NCBI GenBank assembly: GCA_964427855.1
Contig: CAYRVH010000002.1
Coordinates: 1 to 64,000, forward strand
Direction: 5' to 3'
Length of the DNA stretch: 64,000 bases
Source: JAUPKT01 sp964427855
Lineage (GTDB): Bacteria > Desulfobacterota > Desulfomonilia > Desulfomonilales > Desulfomonilaceae
The notes beneath the pieces were generated by a model. It saw nothing but the letters and a program-made list of their open reading frames with translations. It was not told the origin of the DNA and ran no database searches. Each line of letters starts with the position of its first letter. Position 1 is the first letter of the stretch. A program made the position numbers and the translations under genes. Positions 55,809 through 64,000 of the stretch are shown here, piece after piece.

Positions 55809-58439
55809 ATGCATAAACAGCCTAACCCTTTTTCTCAGCTTTATGAACGCCCCCATACCAAGAAGAAGCGCGGCTCTTTTTTTGGAGCTATATCAAGGTT
55901 TCTTCTGCTCGGGTTCCTCGGCGCAGTATGCGGCGTCACGGGTATGGCGCTGCAGGGGTACTTTTATTTTACAAAGAGTCTTCCGAGCATCGACAAGCTA
56001 AACAACTACTCGCCTCCCACTGTCACGCGATTTTATGCGGATGATGGAGAATTGGTGGCAGAGTTTGCCTATCAGCGGCGTTTTGTGGTGCCCATAGAGC
56101 AAATCCCCACGACACTGCAGGACGCCTTCGTGGCCGCTGAGGACAAGAATTTTCGACGTCATTCTGGGGTCGATAAAGAAGCCATTCTCCGAGCGTTGAA
56201 AAAAAATCTCGTCTCAGGGTCACTGAAGGAGGGGGCCAGTACCATCACTCAGCAGGTGGCAAAGACCTTTCTGCTGACTCCTGAACGAAAATTTACCAGA
56301 AAGATCAAAGAGGCTATCCTGTCGACGCGAATCGAAGATTCCCTCACCAAGGAACAGATACTGTATCTCTATCTTAACCAGATTTACCTCGGCAGCTCGG
56401 CCTATGGCGTGCAGGCAGCATCTGAGGTTTATTTTGGCAAGAATGTGTGGGATTTGACGTTGGCCGAATGCGCCATGCTGGCAGGATTGGCCAAGGCGCC
56501 GTCCATGAATTCACCGAGGCGGAACCTGAAAAAGGCCATTGAACGACGCGGGTACGTCCTCAAGCGAATGTGGGAGGACGGATATATAACCCAAGAACAG
56601 TACGAGCAGGCAAATCTCGAGGAACCTCATATCGTCACAGTAAGCAACACAAATGCTACGTTGGCCGCAGACTTCGTGGAACACGTCCGGCGCTATATCG
56701 AGACCAAGTATGGGGCTGACTACCTGTACAAAGAAGGCCTTCAGGTGTACACCACGGCCGATCTCCGTCTGACCAAAGCGGCGAAGGAGGCCATAGGCCT
56801 TGGCCTGCGAGAGCTTGATAAAAGGCAGGGCTATCGCGGACCTCTCAAGTCTCTCACAGCGTCTGAAATTGTGGAGTTCCTCCGGCAGAAAAGCGAGGAG
56901 ATGGAGCGGCCCATTCATTTCGGCGACATCACAGAGGGTGTGATCACCCAGATGGACAATGAAAACATATACGTTCGCATGGGTTCCTATCAACGTGATG
57001 GGATAAAGAAGGATTACGTAGGCTTTGTGAAGATTGATCCGAACCTCAAATGGTGGGTGCGCATACCACACTTGCGACCGGAGCTGAGGACCAGGAATTT
57101 CTCCCCTGGCGATTTGCCCCTCCAAGTGGGAGACGTGGTGTTGGTGCGTGTCCTGGACCCCAACGTGAAGCGCAGGGAACTGTACCTCAAGAAGTATGGT
57201 CAATCTGACCCAGAGATGAAGAATTACAAGAATTATACCGAAGACATGGTTTCACTGTTCCCGCTTGAGTTGGAACAAGAACCCCTTGCGCAGTCTGCTC
57301 TGATGTTGCGGGAAAACCGAACTGGGTACGTGCGCGTGCTGGTTGGCGGGTACAGTATGACCGACTCCAAGTACAACCGCGCCACCCAAGCCAGGCGACA
57401 AGCGGGCTCGTCGTTCAAACCGGTCATTTATGCCGCCGCACTGAACAAGGGGTTCACATGCTCTGACATTATCCTTGACTCCCCATTGGCCATTACTGTC
57501 CCTGGGACGGGAGAGGTGTGGCGGCCAAAGAACTACAGAGGGGGATATGCCGGGCCCGTCAGCTTTCGAGATTGTCTTGTAAAGTCCAGAAACATACCCA
57601 CCATAAAGATACTACAGCAAATAAGCATCGATTACGTAAAAGGATATGCCAGGAAATTTGGGTATGTATCGCCTCTCGTGGAGAACCTCACTTTGGCGCT
57701 CGGTTCAACCGGCGTCTCCCTTGAAGAACAAACAAACGCATACTCGGTGTTCCCCAACAAGGGATATTTTGTGCCAGGAGTTTACGTGAAAAAGATCGTC
57801 GATCGCAAAGGAAGGGTTTTGGAGGAATATGATCCTCCTGTGCTTTTGGACGATCCTGTCCCGGCAGACCAGACAGAGGTAAAGCCAGTCTCCATGGATA
57901 GTCGTGAGCAGCGCAGACCCGGGGACAACTATCCGCTGACATCTTTGCCTGCGCGCCGCGCCATAGACGAAGGGACCGCTTATATAATGACCACCCTTTT
58001 GCAAGGGGTGATAACTGAAGGAACCGGCACGGTCCTCAAGAAAATAGTCGGTCGGCCTGACATCGCAGGGAAGACAGGTACCACCAACGATTACATCGAT
58101 GCATGGTTTGTAGGCTTCAATCCTGATTACACGTGCGGCGTGTGGGTGGGGTTCGACACAGAGATGTCCCTGGGCGATGGTGAAACAGGGGGGAAAGCAG
58201 CAGCCCCGATATGGGGATATTTCATGAGGGAAGTCCTAAGAAACAAACCAGTCCGTGAATTTGTCGCACCGTCATCCGTTGAATTCCGCAGGGTTGATCC
58301 TAAAACTGGCCTCGTCACAGCCTCTGGGAACGGCGTCCAGGAGGTCTTTAAAGTCGGTCGCATCCCTGCTGAGAGTCAACCAAAATTTTTTAAGGGAGCC
58401 AGATGGGATGCTGCCGGTTCCGACCTCGATCAATTCTAG
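55809..58439 (+). CDS. mrcA: Penicillin-binding protein 1A
   Basis: A bifunctional peptidoglycan synthase of 876 residues. After a short cytosolic tail comes one membrane helix. The glycosyltransferase (GT51) domain follows with AAEDKNFRRHSGVD, GASTITQQVAKTF, KEQILYLYLNQIYLG and AECAMLAGL. An OB-like insert (about 330-480) precedes the transpeptidase with SSFKP (Ser of SxxK), SRN (SxN) and AGKTGTT (KTG). It polymerises and cross-links glycan in the periplasm. The ATG chosen at 55809 gives the usual short N-terminus; a GTG at 55740 would add 23 residues. Confidence 0.94.
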   Translation: MHKQPNPFSQLYERPHTKKKRGSFFGAISRFLLLGFLGAVCGVTGMALQGYFYFTKSLPSIDKLNNYSPPTVTRFYADDGELVAEFAYQRRFVVPIEQIPTTLQDAFVAAEDKNFRRHSGVDKEAILRALKKNLVSGSLKEGASTITQQVAKTFLLTPERKFTRKIKEAILSTRIEDSLTKEQILYLYLNQIYLGSSAYGVQAASEVYFGKNVWDLTLAECAMLAGLAKAPSMNSPRRNLKKAIERRGYVLKRMWEDGYITQEQYEQANLEEPHIVTVSNTNATLAADFVEHVRRYIETKYGADYLYKEGLQVYTTADLRLTKAAKEAIGLGLRELDKRQGYRGPLKSLTASEIVEFLRQKSEEMERPIHFGDITEGVITQMDNENIYVRMGSYQRDGIKKDYVGFVKIDPNLKWWVRIPHLRPELRTRNFSPGDLPLQVGDVVLVRVLDPNVKRRELYLKKYGQSDPEMKNYKNYTEDMVSLFPLELEQEPLAQSALMLRENRTGYVRVLVGGYSMTDSKYNRATQARRQAGSSFKPVIYAAALNKGFTCSDIILDSPLAITVPGTGEVWRPKNYRGGYAGPVSFRDCLVKSRNIPTIKILQQISIDYVKGYARKFGYVSPLVENLTLALGSTGVSLEEQTNAYSVFPNKGYFVPGVYVKKIVDRKGRVLEEYDPPVLLDDPVPADQTEVKPVSMDSREQRRPGDNYPLTSLPARRAIDEGTAYIMTTLLQGVITEGTGTVLKKIVGRPDIAGKTGTTNDYIDAWFVGFNPDYTCGVWVGFDTEMSLGDGETGGKAAAPIWGYFMREVLRNKPVREFVAPSSVEFRRVDPKTGLVTASGNGVQEVFKVGRIPAESQPKFFKGARWDAAGSDLDQF

Positions 58440-58838
58440 CGAATCACGATAGCTCTTCTGCTTCTGATGCCTTTCCATAGGGATGAGATAAAAGGTTCAT
58501 CCACTCGGCGGTCTTCACCGCAAGACGAAGCGTCCTGTTCGTCTTCGGGTCATTGGGGATTGCAAGGCGCCAAGGAATGCCTCGTCGGCTCATGATAACG
58601 ACTTTCTGGGCCGGACTAGAGACAGTAAAAGGCACGGATTAATGCCGCCGGGCAGCGCTGCGCCGCGTTTCCCCTGCTCGTGGCGAGTGGGATATGCCCA
58701 ATCCTGGTTGACATAAAGAAATAACAGCGCATATCTACATGTAGGGAACGCCAGAGAGAAGACGCAAGACGCGGCTCGGAGGAAGGCGTCACCATACCAG
58801 AAAAGAGGGCGGAGAGCTCTCGAGAGGGATTACAACGA
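58440..58838. other. Intergenic region, about 400 bp, with lon promoter candidate
   Basis: There is no gene. TTGACA (58708-58713) and TATCTA (58732-58737) are separated by 18 bases, 100 bases before the lon start, and make a fair sigma-70-type promoter. I looked for a sigma-32 site (CTTGAA with CCCCAT) and did not see a convincing one. Confidence 0.45.
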
Positions 58839-61385
58839 ATGGCAGACGAAACAGACAAGAAAGATTTTGCGGATGAGGCGAGCCAAAACGCGGAGCAAGT
58901 AAACCTTGCTGACATTCCAGATGAGATGCCTTTGCTCCCGGTTCGAGATGTCGTGATCTATCCCTACATGATACTTCCATTGATGGTTGGCCGGGATAAG
59001 TCTATTCGTGCGGTTGAACAAGCTGTCAACCATGATAGACTGATCTTCTTGGCTACCCAGAAATCATCTACCAAAGAAGATCCCTCGCCCGAAGACATTT
59101 ACCGTATCGGAACTGTGGCCATGGTAGTCAAAATGCTGCGACTACCCGACGGCAGGGTAAAGATCCTCGTCCAAGGGGTCACAAAGGGTCGAATCGTCGA
59201 TTACGTGGCCCAGGGAGACTTCTTCATCGTTAAGATAGAGAAAATTATCGAGCCCCAAGTTGCTACCATCGGCCTCGAGGTCGAAGCGCTGATGAGGTCT
59301 GTGAAAGAAAATTCCGAGAAAATTCTCCAGCTCAGGGGAATTGTCTCCCCAGACGCGGTCGCGATCCTTGAATCCATCGACGATCCTGGCAGACTTGCTG
59401 ACCTCGTGTCCTCCAATCTCAAACTTCGCGTCGAGGAATCCCAGTCCATCCTCGAAGTCATCGATCCGATAGAGCGCCTGCTCAAGGTCAATGAATTGCT
59501 TTCCAAGGAAATAGAGCTCTCTGCGATGCAGGCTAAGATTCAGACCCAGGCCAAAGAAGAAATGGGCAAAACCCATAGAGAATATTTCCTGAGAGAGCAG
59601 CTCAAGGCCATTCAAGCAGAACTCGGCGAAATAGATGAGAAAACCAAAGAAATCGAAGAATTCAGAGCAAAAATTGCCAAAGCTCGCATCCCCAAGGATG
59701 TAGAGAAAGAGGCTGAGAAACAGCTCGGCCGTCTGGCTCAGATGCATCCAGACGCCGCCGAGGCGTCGATCATTCGCACCTATTTGGATTGGATCGTGGA
59801 ACTCCCGTGGTCAAAATCTACAAAGGACAGACTTGACATCAAGAATGCAAAAAAAATACTCGACGAGGACCACTATGACCTTGAAAAGGTGAAGGATCGA
59901 ATCCTGGAGTACTTGGGGGTGAGGAAGCTCAATAAAAACATGAAAGGCCCCATTCTTTGCTTCGTGGGGCCTCCTGGCGTGGGGAAGACCTCGCTGGGCA
60001 AATCGATTGCCCGGGCCTTAGGGCGGAAATTCACCCGCATGTCTTTGGGCGGCGTCCGAGATGAGGCGGAGATCCGAGGACATCGTCGCACCTACATTGG
60101 AGCACTGCCCGGTCGGATCATTCAGGGTCTCAAGAACGCCGGCTCGAACAATCCTGTATTTATGCTCGACGAGATCGATAAGGTCGGTGCGGACTTTCGT
60201 GGCGATCCATCGGCCGCGCTGCTAGAAGTGCTTGACCCTGAACAGAACAATGCTTTTAGCGATCATTACCTCAATGTGCCCTTTGATCTGTCCCGGGTCA
60301 TGTTCATCACCACAGCCAACCTGGCTGACCCGATCATTCCGGCCCTCAAGGATCGTATGGAAATCATAGAACTGTCTGGATACGTCGATGAAGAAAAACT
60401 GAAAATTGCACGAAGATTTCTCATTCCTCGCCAGATCAAAGAAAACGGGATCAGCGAGAAGGACTTTGATATCACGGACGAAGCCATACTTGCCATCATC
60501 AATCAGTACACACGAGAATCGGGCCTACGCAACCTGGAACGAGAAATAGCCAATCTCTGTAGAAAGATAGCGCGGAAGATCGCAGAAGGGGAGAAGAAGG
60601 TCCCAAAGATAACAGTAAAGAATCTTTCCAAATTCCTTGGCGTTCCAAAGTACCTGCGTGACAACGAGAAACGAACCGATGAGGTAGGGGTGGCCATAGG
60701 CCTGGCTTGGACCCCGTATGGCGGCGATGTGTTGCAAATAGAAGCCACGCCATTAGAAGGGAAGGGCAACCTCCTCCTCACAGGTCAACTCGGCGACGTG
60801 ATGAAGGAGTCAGGACAGGCGGCAATGTCCTATTTCAGGTCGCGCGCAGCTCATTTCGGCATGAAAGAAAAATTCTATTTTTCTAAGGACATACATGTTC
60901 ACGTGCCAGCCGGCGCCATACCAAAAGACGGTCCTTCGGCCGGCGTGACCATGGCCACGGCAATCGTCAGCGCACTCACCGGCATCCCCGTGCGCTCCGA
61001 TGTCGCTATGACAGGAGAGATCACACTGAGAGGCCGGGTGCTGCCTATTGGAGGCTTGAGAGAGAAAGCTCTCGCAGCGCTGAGGTCTCAAATCTACACC
61101 GTTATCGCCCCAGAACAAAACGAAAAAGACCTTGAAGAAATACCGCGACATATTCGACATAAACTGGATTTCAAGTTCGTCAAACACATGGATGAGGTTT
61201 TAAAAATCGCGCTCCGTGGCGATACCGCAGAACGCCGACAGAGTGTCAACGGATTAAGTTCAAAGGTCCAGAGCGGGGACGACCATAAGAAAACGGCTGA
61301 TTCCCAGGCAAAACCCAAGCGCGTAAGAGCTGGGACCCAGCGCAAAACCCCGCCGGCGACGGAGGCGGCGGAAAAAATGGCCTGA
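58839..61385 (+). CDS. lon: ATP-dependent Lon protease
   Basis: An 848-residue LonA. The N-terminal substrate domain starts PLLPVRDVVIYPYM. The AAA+ module has Walker A GPPGVGKT (377-384), FMLDEIDK as Walker B and SGLRNLEREI in the sensor region. The protease domain has PKDGPSAGVTM with catalytic Ser700 and GGLREKALAA with Lys743. A Lys/Ala-rich tail of about 45 residues is extra. It degrades misfolded and regulatory proteins in the cytoplasm. It is monocistronic with its own promoter. The ATG follows GAGAGGG at 14 bases, so the ribosome-binding site is only fair. Confidence 0.96.
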   Translation: MADETDKKDFADEASQNAEQVNLADIPDEMPLLPVRDVVIYPYMILPLMVGRDKSIRAVEQAVNHDRLIFLATQKSSTKEDPSPEDIYRIGTVAMVVKMLRLPDGRVKILVQGVTKGRIVDYVAQGDFFIVKIEKIIEPQVATIGLEVEALMRSVKENSEKILQLRGIVSPDAVAILESIDDPGRLADLVSSNLKLRVEESQSILEVIDPIERLLKVNELLSKEIELSAMQAKIQTQAKEEMGKTHREYFLREQLKAIQAELGEIDEKTKEIEEFRAKIAKARIPKDVEKEAEKQLGRLAQMHPDAAEASIIRTYLDWIVELPWSKSTKDRLDIKNAKKILDEDHYDLEKVKDRILEYLGVRKLNKNMKGPILCFVGPPGVGKTSLGKSIARALGRKFTRMSLGGVRDEAEIRGHRRTYIGALPGRIIQGLKNAGSNNPVFMLDEIDKVGADFRGDPSAALLEVLDPEQNNAFSDHYLNVPFDLSRVMFITTANLADPIIPALKDRMEIIELSGYVDEEKLKIARRFLIPRQIKENGISEKDFDITDEAILAIINQYTRESGLRNLEREIANLCRKIARKIAEGEKKVPKITVKNLSKFLGVPKYLRDNEKRTDEVGVAIGLAWTPYGGDVLQIEATPLEGKGNLLLTGQLGDVMKESGQAAMSYFRSRAAHFGMKEKFYFSKDIHVHVPAGAIPKDGPSAGVTMATAIVSALTGIPVRSDVAMTGEITLRGRVLPIGGLREKALAALRSQIYTVIAPEQNEKDLEEIPRHIRHKLDFKFVKHMDEVLKIALRGDTAERRQSVNGLSSKVQSGDDHKKTADSQAKPKRVRAGTQRKTPPATEAAEKMA

Positions 61386-61919
61386 CGCTCTCGGAAGTAG
61401 TTTTGGTATTGAATCTGGGATTTCCGTCGCAATGAGCCTCACATTGACAAGGGTATGAGTCTGCTCTAAACGCCCCATGGAAGCCTGAGAGAGGAGCTCT
61501 CGTCATGTCCAAGGAGCCGGAGAACGAATTGAGAGAAGGGAAGGGGAATTCTTTGTCGTCGAAACGAGTTTTTTCGGTTCGCTCGAAATGAGATTAAGGA
61601 AAGTTGCCAAGCTGACTACTATGCCATAGAATTCTCGAGTACTTCCGAGAATCCCTGTGAGTCTAGGATCGGTCATGCATCTCCTCTCAAAATTTTCGTC
61701 GGAACGATAGCCACCTATATAACGCGCATCATGATCCTCGAGTATCGTGTGATGCGTTGAAGGTGTATCGCATCCTATGAGCGCTTTGTTTGTCACGCCG
61801 GTTCGATCGGCTTCCACCGTCCGGATTCCCTCCTTCACGGGAAGAGACAGCGACAAACGTGTGACTAGCTTCCTGACCAGCAGTGAGCCCGGGATATATC
61901 TTCATAAAGACAGGTGTTC
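61386..61919. other. Intergenic region, about 530 bp, with repeat family 2 fragment
   Basis: No gene is supported. TTTGTCGTCGAAACGAGTTT then TCGGTTCGCTCGAAATGAG (61551-61592) is an inverted fragment of repeat family 2 (GTCATTTCGAGCGAA on the minus strand). An inverted pair around TCTCGAGTACTTCCGAGA sits near 61630. It separates the convergent ends of lon and the disulfide-oxidoreductase/HEAT gene. Confidence 0.5.
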
Positions 61920-62912
61920 CTATTGATCTTGCAGTTTTGCCAGGGCTTCTGCGGCTGCCTCTCTCACGTCCTCATCAGGATCCCTCAGCAGTCTCTGCAG
62001 GGCCTCCACCGCTCGTGGATCGCCTATGTTCCCGAGGAGTTCCGCAGTGTCCCCACGCAGGCCAGCGTCCTCGCGAGAGGTGAGCGATATGAGATGGTCC
62101 ACTATGGAGTCCAGTATTCGAGGATTTCTCGAGAGCGCTTCCTCCATCACCACTAAGGCCCCCATTCTTTGGGCAAACAACGTCGATGCATACAAGGGCA
62201 AGAGGGCTGCCGGAGCATTTCGCTCGCAAAGAAGCGCAGCAGCGTCGTCCGCCCTTCCCGCATTGATCATCGACTCGAGCATAAAAGTCATGAATTCTGG
62301 TTCGTTTCTTCTCGTCACATAGGCTCTTAATTCATCTAAAGTCACATTGCCGACCACGGTCAAACCACCGTCTATCACAATGGTGGGGGTCGCTTGAACC
62401 TTATAGCATTCCGCCCACTCGGCGAAATGGAATGCATCTATGACGCTAAGATTTATGGCAGCCATTTCCGTGCACAACTTGACGCACTTGCGTACCATCC
62501 TCGGGCAGTGCGGGCATGTGGGTACCATGAATACGAACACCTCGCACGCCTTGGGATCGAATGCCTCAGAGGGCCTTTGCAGCGTGTCATTCGAGCGATG
62601 TTCGCCTTCTCCCGTCCATGTGATCGCCTCAAGGAAAGGCTCCAGCTCCGGCCCTTCAGGCGACGCGAAGTATCGTATGCGTTCCGCGCCGTTCACAACC
62701 AATGAAAGAAATGGAAGAAAATGATCCTGGACATCATTGACTTCTTCAAAACGAATTTTGTTCAGAGAGACGCCGTTCATCTGAAGTGCTATGTTTCGAA
62801 GATTGGATTCAAATTGAGAGCCTGTGTTGGCGGAGGCGAGGCGGAGCGTGACTGGCGATGCCAGACTAACTGCAACGGTTTGTACACGCGCTAATTCGTT
62901 ATCAGTGAACAC
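61920..62912 (-). CDS. Protein disulfide oxidoreductase fused to HEAT repeats
   Basis: The 330 residues contain two tandem glutaredoxin-like domains, as in PDO/GrdA-type proteins. The first (about 10-100) lacks Cys; the second has PTCPHCPRM with Cys133 and Cys136, then QATPTIVIDGG with the cis-Pro. After a helical linker, residues of about 240-330 form HEAT-type repeats (RGDTAELLGNIGDPRAVEAL, RDPDEDVREAAAEALAKL). The HEAT part should bind a partner while the CxxC exchanges disulfides. No signal peptide is seen, so it is probably cytosolic. The start is GTG, with GAAGGGA eight bases upstream. Confidence 0.82.
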   Translation of the reverse strand: MFTDNELARVQTVAVSLASPVTLRLASANTGSQFESNLRNIALQMNGVSLNKIRFEEVNDVQDHFLPFLSLVVNGAERIRYFASPEGPELEPFLEAITWTGEGEHRSNDTLQRPSEAFDPKACEVFVFMVPTCPHCPRMVRKCVKLCTEMAAINLSVIDAFHFAEWAECYKVQATPTIVIDGGLTVVGNVTLDELRAYVTRRNEPEFMTFMLESMINAGRADDAAALLCERNAPAALLPLYASTLFAQRMGALVVMEEALSRNPRILDSIVDHLISLTSREDAGLRGDTAELLGNIGDPRAVEALQRLLRDPDEDVREAAAEALAKLQDQ

Positions 62913-63027
62913 GTGGGAGTCCCTTCGAAAAAGACGCCTGGCGCTTGCTCAGAGGTGGACGCCTCAACACAACCTGACGGCTGGAGATTAGAGCCCACGG
63001 GAGAGACGTTATGATTTATTATGTGTA

Positions 63028-63393
63028 TCAATTCAGACCAGGTACGACTTGGCGCACCACAAACCCCGACCCTGGTGGCGGAAGAATCTGCGGTTCCTCC
63101 CCCCTGACAGGCGCGGGGAGATATCCCCATAAGTACCTGCCAAAAGCCTCGAGCCCAGAAGCCGCCAATGGGATTATGCCATCATTGGGGGTCTGTTGAC
63201 CTTGGGCGGGGTTCTGTCGAGGGGCTGGCTCGAAAACTGGCTGACCATAGACGTTCATGGGGCCTCGGTATTGGGTGTCATACATTGGCAACGGCTGGTT
63301 TTCCGGCGCTTGGGGTTGTTGGCCCCACTGGGCGAACGAATTGACCCCTGCACAAACAACGATCGCAACGACTAAAGCGACTACCGACTTCAT
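63028..63393 (-). CDS. Small exported Pro/Gln-rich protein, 121 aa
   Basis: A signal peptide (MKSVVALVVAIVVCAGVNSFAQ) precedes about 100 residues rich in Pro, Gln, Gly and Tyr (QWGQQPQAPENQPLPMYD, NPAQGQQTPNDG). There is no enzymatic motif. It resembles the many low-complexity envelope proteins of this window. GAGGAATC precedes the ATG. Same strand as the disulfide-oxidoreductase gene, 115 bases downstream. Confidence 0.68.
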   Translation of the reverse strand: MKSVVALVVAIVVCAGVNSFAQWGQQPQAPENQPLPMYDTQYRGPMNVYGQPVFEPAPRQNPAQGQQTPNDGIIPLAASGLEAFGRYLWGYLPAPVRGEEPQILPPPGSGFVVRQVVPGLN

Positions 63394-63515
63394 GATTCCT
63401 CACTGGCCTCTGATACTTCCATTCTTGTTTGATTGTATTTTATCATAATGGAGCGCGAAGAAAAAGACCTCAAGCTCAACTGTGTGGCCCCTAAATCCCA
63501 AAGATTGACGGTAAC

Positions 63516-63782
63516 CTACAGCTCTGAAAAATTATAAATGACCCCGAAAATTGGACAGGAGGTCGAGTTGGAAAAGCCGAGCTTGGTGATGTAGAAGCCA
63601 GCGCGGGCATCATGTGGAGGCGAGGCAGAATTGGAAAAACCTCTCGTAAGCAGACCGATCTTGCGTTCCAGTTTTGCAAGACGGCCTTTGAAAATGGTCG
63701 CGGCCTCATTCGACTGAAGGATGATCTCCACCGCTGCATCGGAAGTTTCATACACAAGCTTGGTGGCTTGTGCTCGTGTCAT
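63516..63782 (-). CDS. Doubtful small frame, 88 aa
   Basis: The first 45 residues look like a real helix (YETSDAAVEIILQSNEAATI, GRLAKLERKIGLL). The second half is irregular, with a GFSNS unit repeated. There is no ribosome-binding site, and an overlapping frame of similar length is shifted by one. It may be a truncated or frameshifted gene. Treat as tentative. Confidence 0.25.
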   Translation of the reverse strand: MTRAQATKLVYETSDAAVEIILQSNEAATIFKGRLAKLERKIGLLTRGFSNSASPPHDARAGFYITKLGFSNSTSCPIFGVIYNFSEL

Positions 63783-63919
63783 GAAAGAAGGCCAAAAAAC
63801 AATTCCGATATCGTATCAAGAGAATAACAAGACACAAACGCGATATCTCGCGACGACAAAAAACAAAAAAAGACCTCCCCACATTTCAATCAAACACAGG
63901 GATACCCGTGAACGCTTAT

Positions 63920-64000
63920 CTATTTCTTTCTCTTCCAAAGCCCGACCGCTGCCACGGTGTCAACACCACTCACGTGTCGGTGAATCACCTCTATGGTGTC
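63920..64000 (-). CDS. 3' end of a gene leaving the window
   Basis: From the window edge a minus-strand frame reads 26 residues (DTIEVIHRHVSGVDTVAAVG then LWKRKK) and stops at 63920-63922. A T-rich tract (TTTTTTTG then TTTTTT) follows at about 63850-63870 after a GC-rich stretch and may be its terminator. The product cannot be named from so little. Confidence 0.5.
   Translation of the reverse strand, partial: DTIEVIHRHVSGVDTVAAVGLWKRKK

Noticed and set aside
58616..58915. 99-residue minus frame before lon
   Set aside because: Overlaps the lon start on the other strand and has no gene signals.

Overview
The window looks like a stretch of an anaerobic Gram-negative chromosome. The best guess is Desulfobacterota (the former Deltaproteobacteria), perhaps a Syntrophia- or Desulfomonile-like lineage; this is inference from gene content and was not searched. 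The support is: an oxygen-independent class III ribonucleotide reductase with its activase; several lipoproteins, an OmpA-type protein and a heptosyltransferase-type glycosyltransferase (an outer membrane); many zinc-ribbon and CxxC proteins; a stand-alone glutamate-synthase-domain protein; and dispersed intergenic inverted repeats. I saw no insertion sequence, prophage or CRISPR array.

Layout. 1-14 kb: a cut-off tRNA-Gly, an EF-G-like GTPase with a MOSC protein, a glycosyltransferase behind a large secreted FGE/TPR/PDZ protein, then a run of small exported, Ser-rich, Cys-rich and lipoprotein genes ending in an OmpA/TPR protein plus a secreted caspase-like peptidase. 14-26 kb: greA with a double-HAD fusion phosphatase, exported proteins, a BASS-type transporter with ApbE, a lytic transglycosylase, a glutamate-synthase-like flavoprotein and a MraY/WecA-type glycosyltransferase. 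26-38 kb: the main accessory locus. IHF-alpha is followed by a phosphopantetheinyl transferase gene that overlaps a 2679-residue megasynthase (NMO-NMO-KS-AT-ACP-KR-DH). A thioester-reductase-like SDR is transcribed divergently, and a major-facilitator transporter converges on it. This reads as a self-contained secondary-lipid/polyketide pathway: assembly, carrier activation, possibly reductive release, possibly export.

38-50 kb: a PspA-like/YjfK-like/TAXI-like envelope group, an RpoH-type sigma factor, bioB, the remnant of a PTS-EIIA-like gene, a three-gene partner-switching module (REC-PP2C phosphatase, STAS antagonist, HATPase kinase), a YkgJ-type protein, a histidinol-dehydrogenase homologue with altered metal ligands and an SDR. 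50-64 kb: the nrdD-glutaredoxin-nrdG group with a NrdR-box-like site in its promoter, penicillin-binding protein 1A, Lon protease, a disulfide-oxidoreductase/HEAT fusion, small exported proteins and the 3' end of a gene that leaves the window.

Two dispersed repeat families occupy intergenic gaps: family 1 at about 0.2, 18.3, 22.4 and 24.5 kb, and family 2 at about 3.8, 49.7 and 61.6 kb. Stress and envelope themes recur: RpoH, Lon, PspA-like, partner switching, caspase-like and many exported low-complexity proteins.
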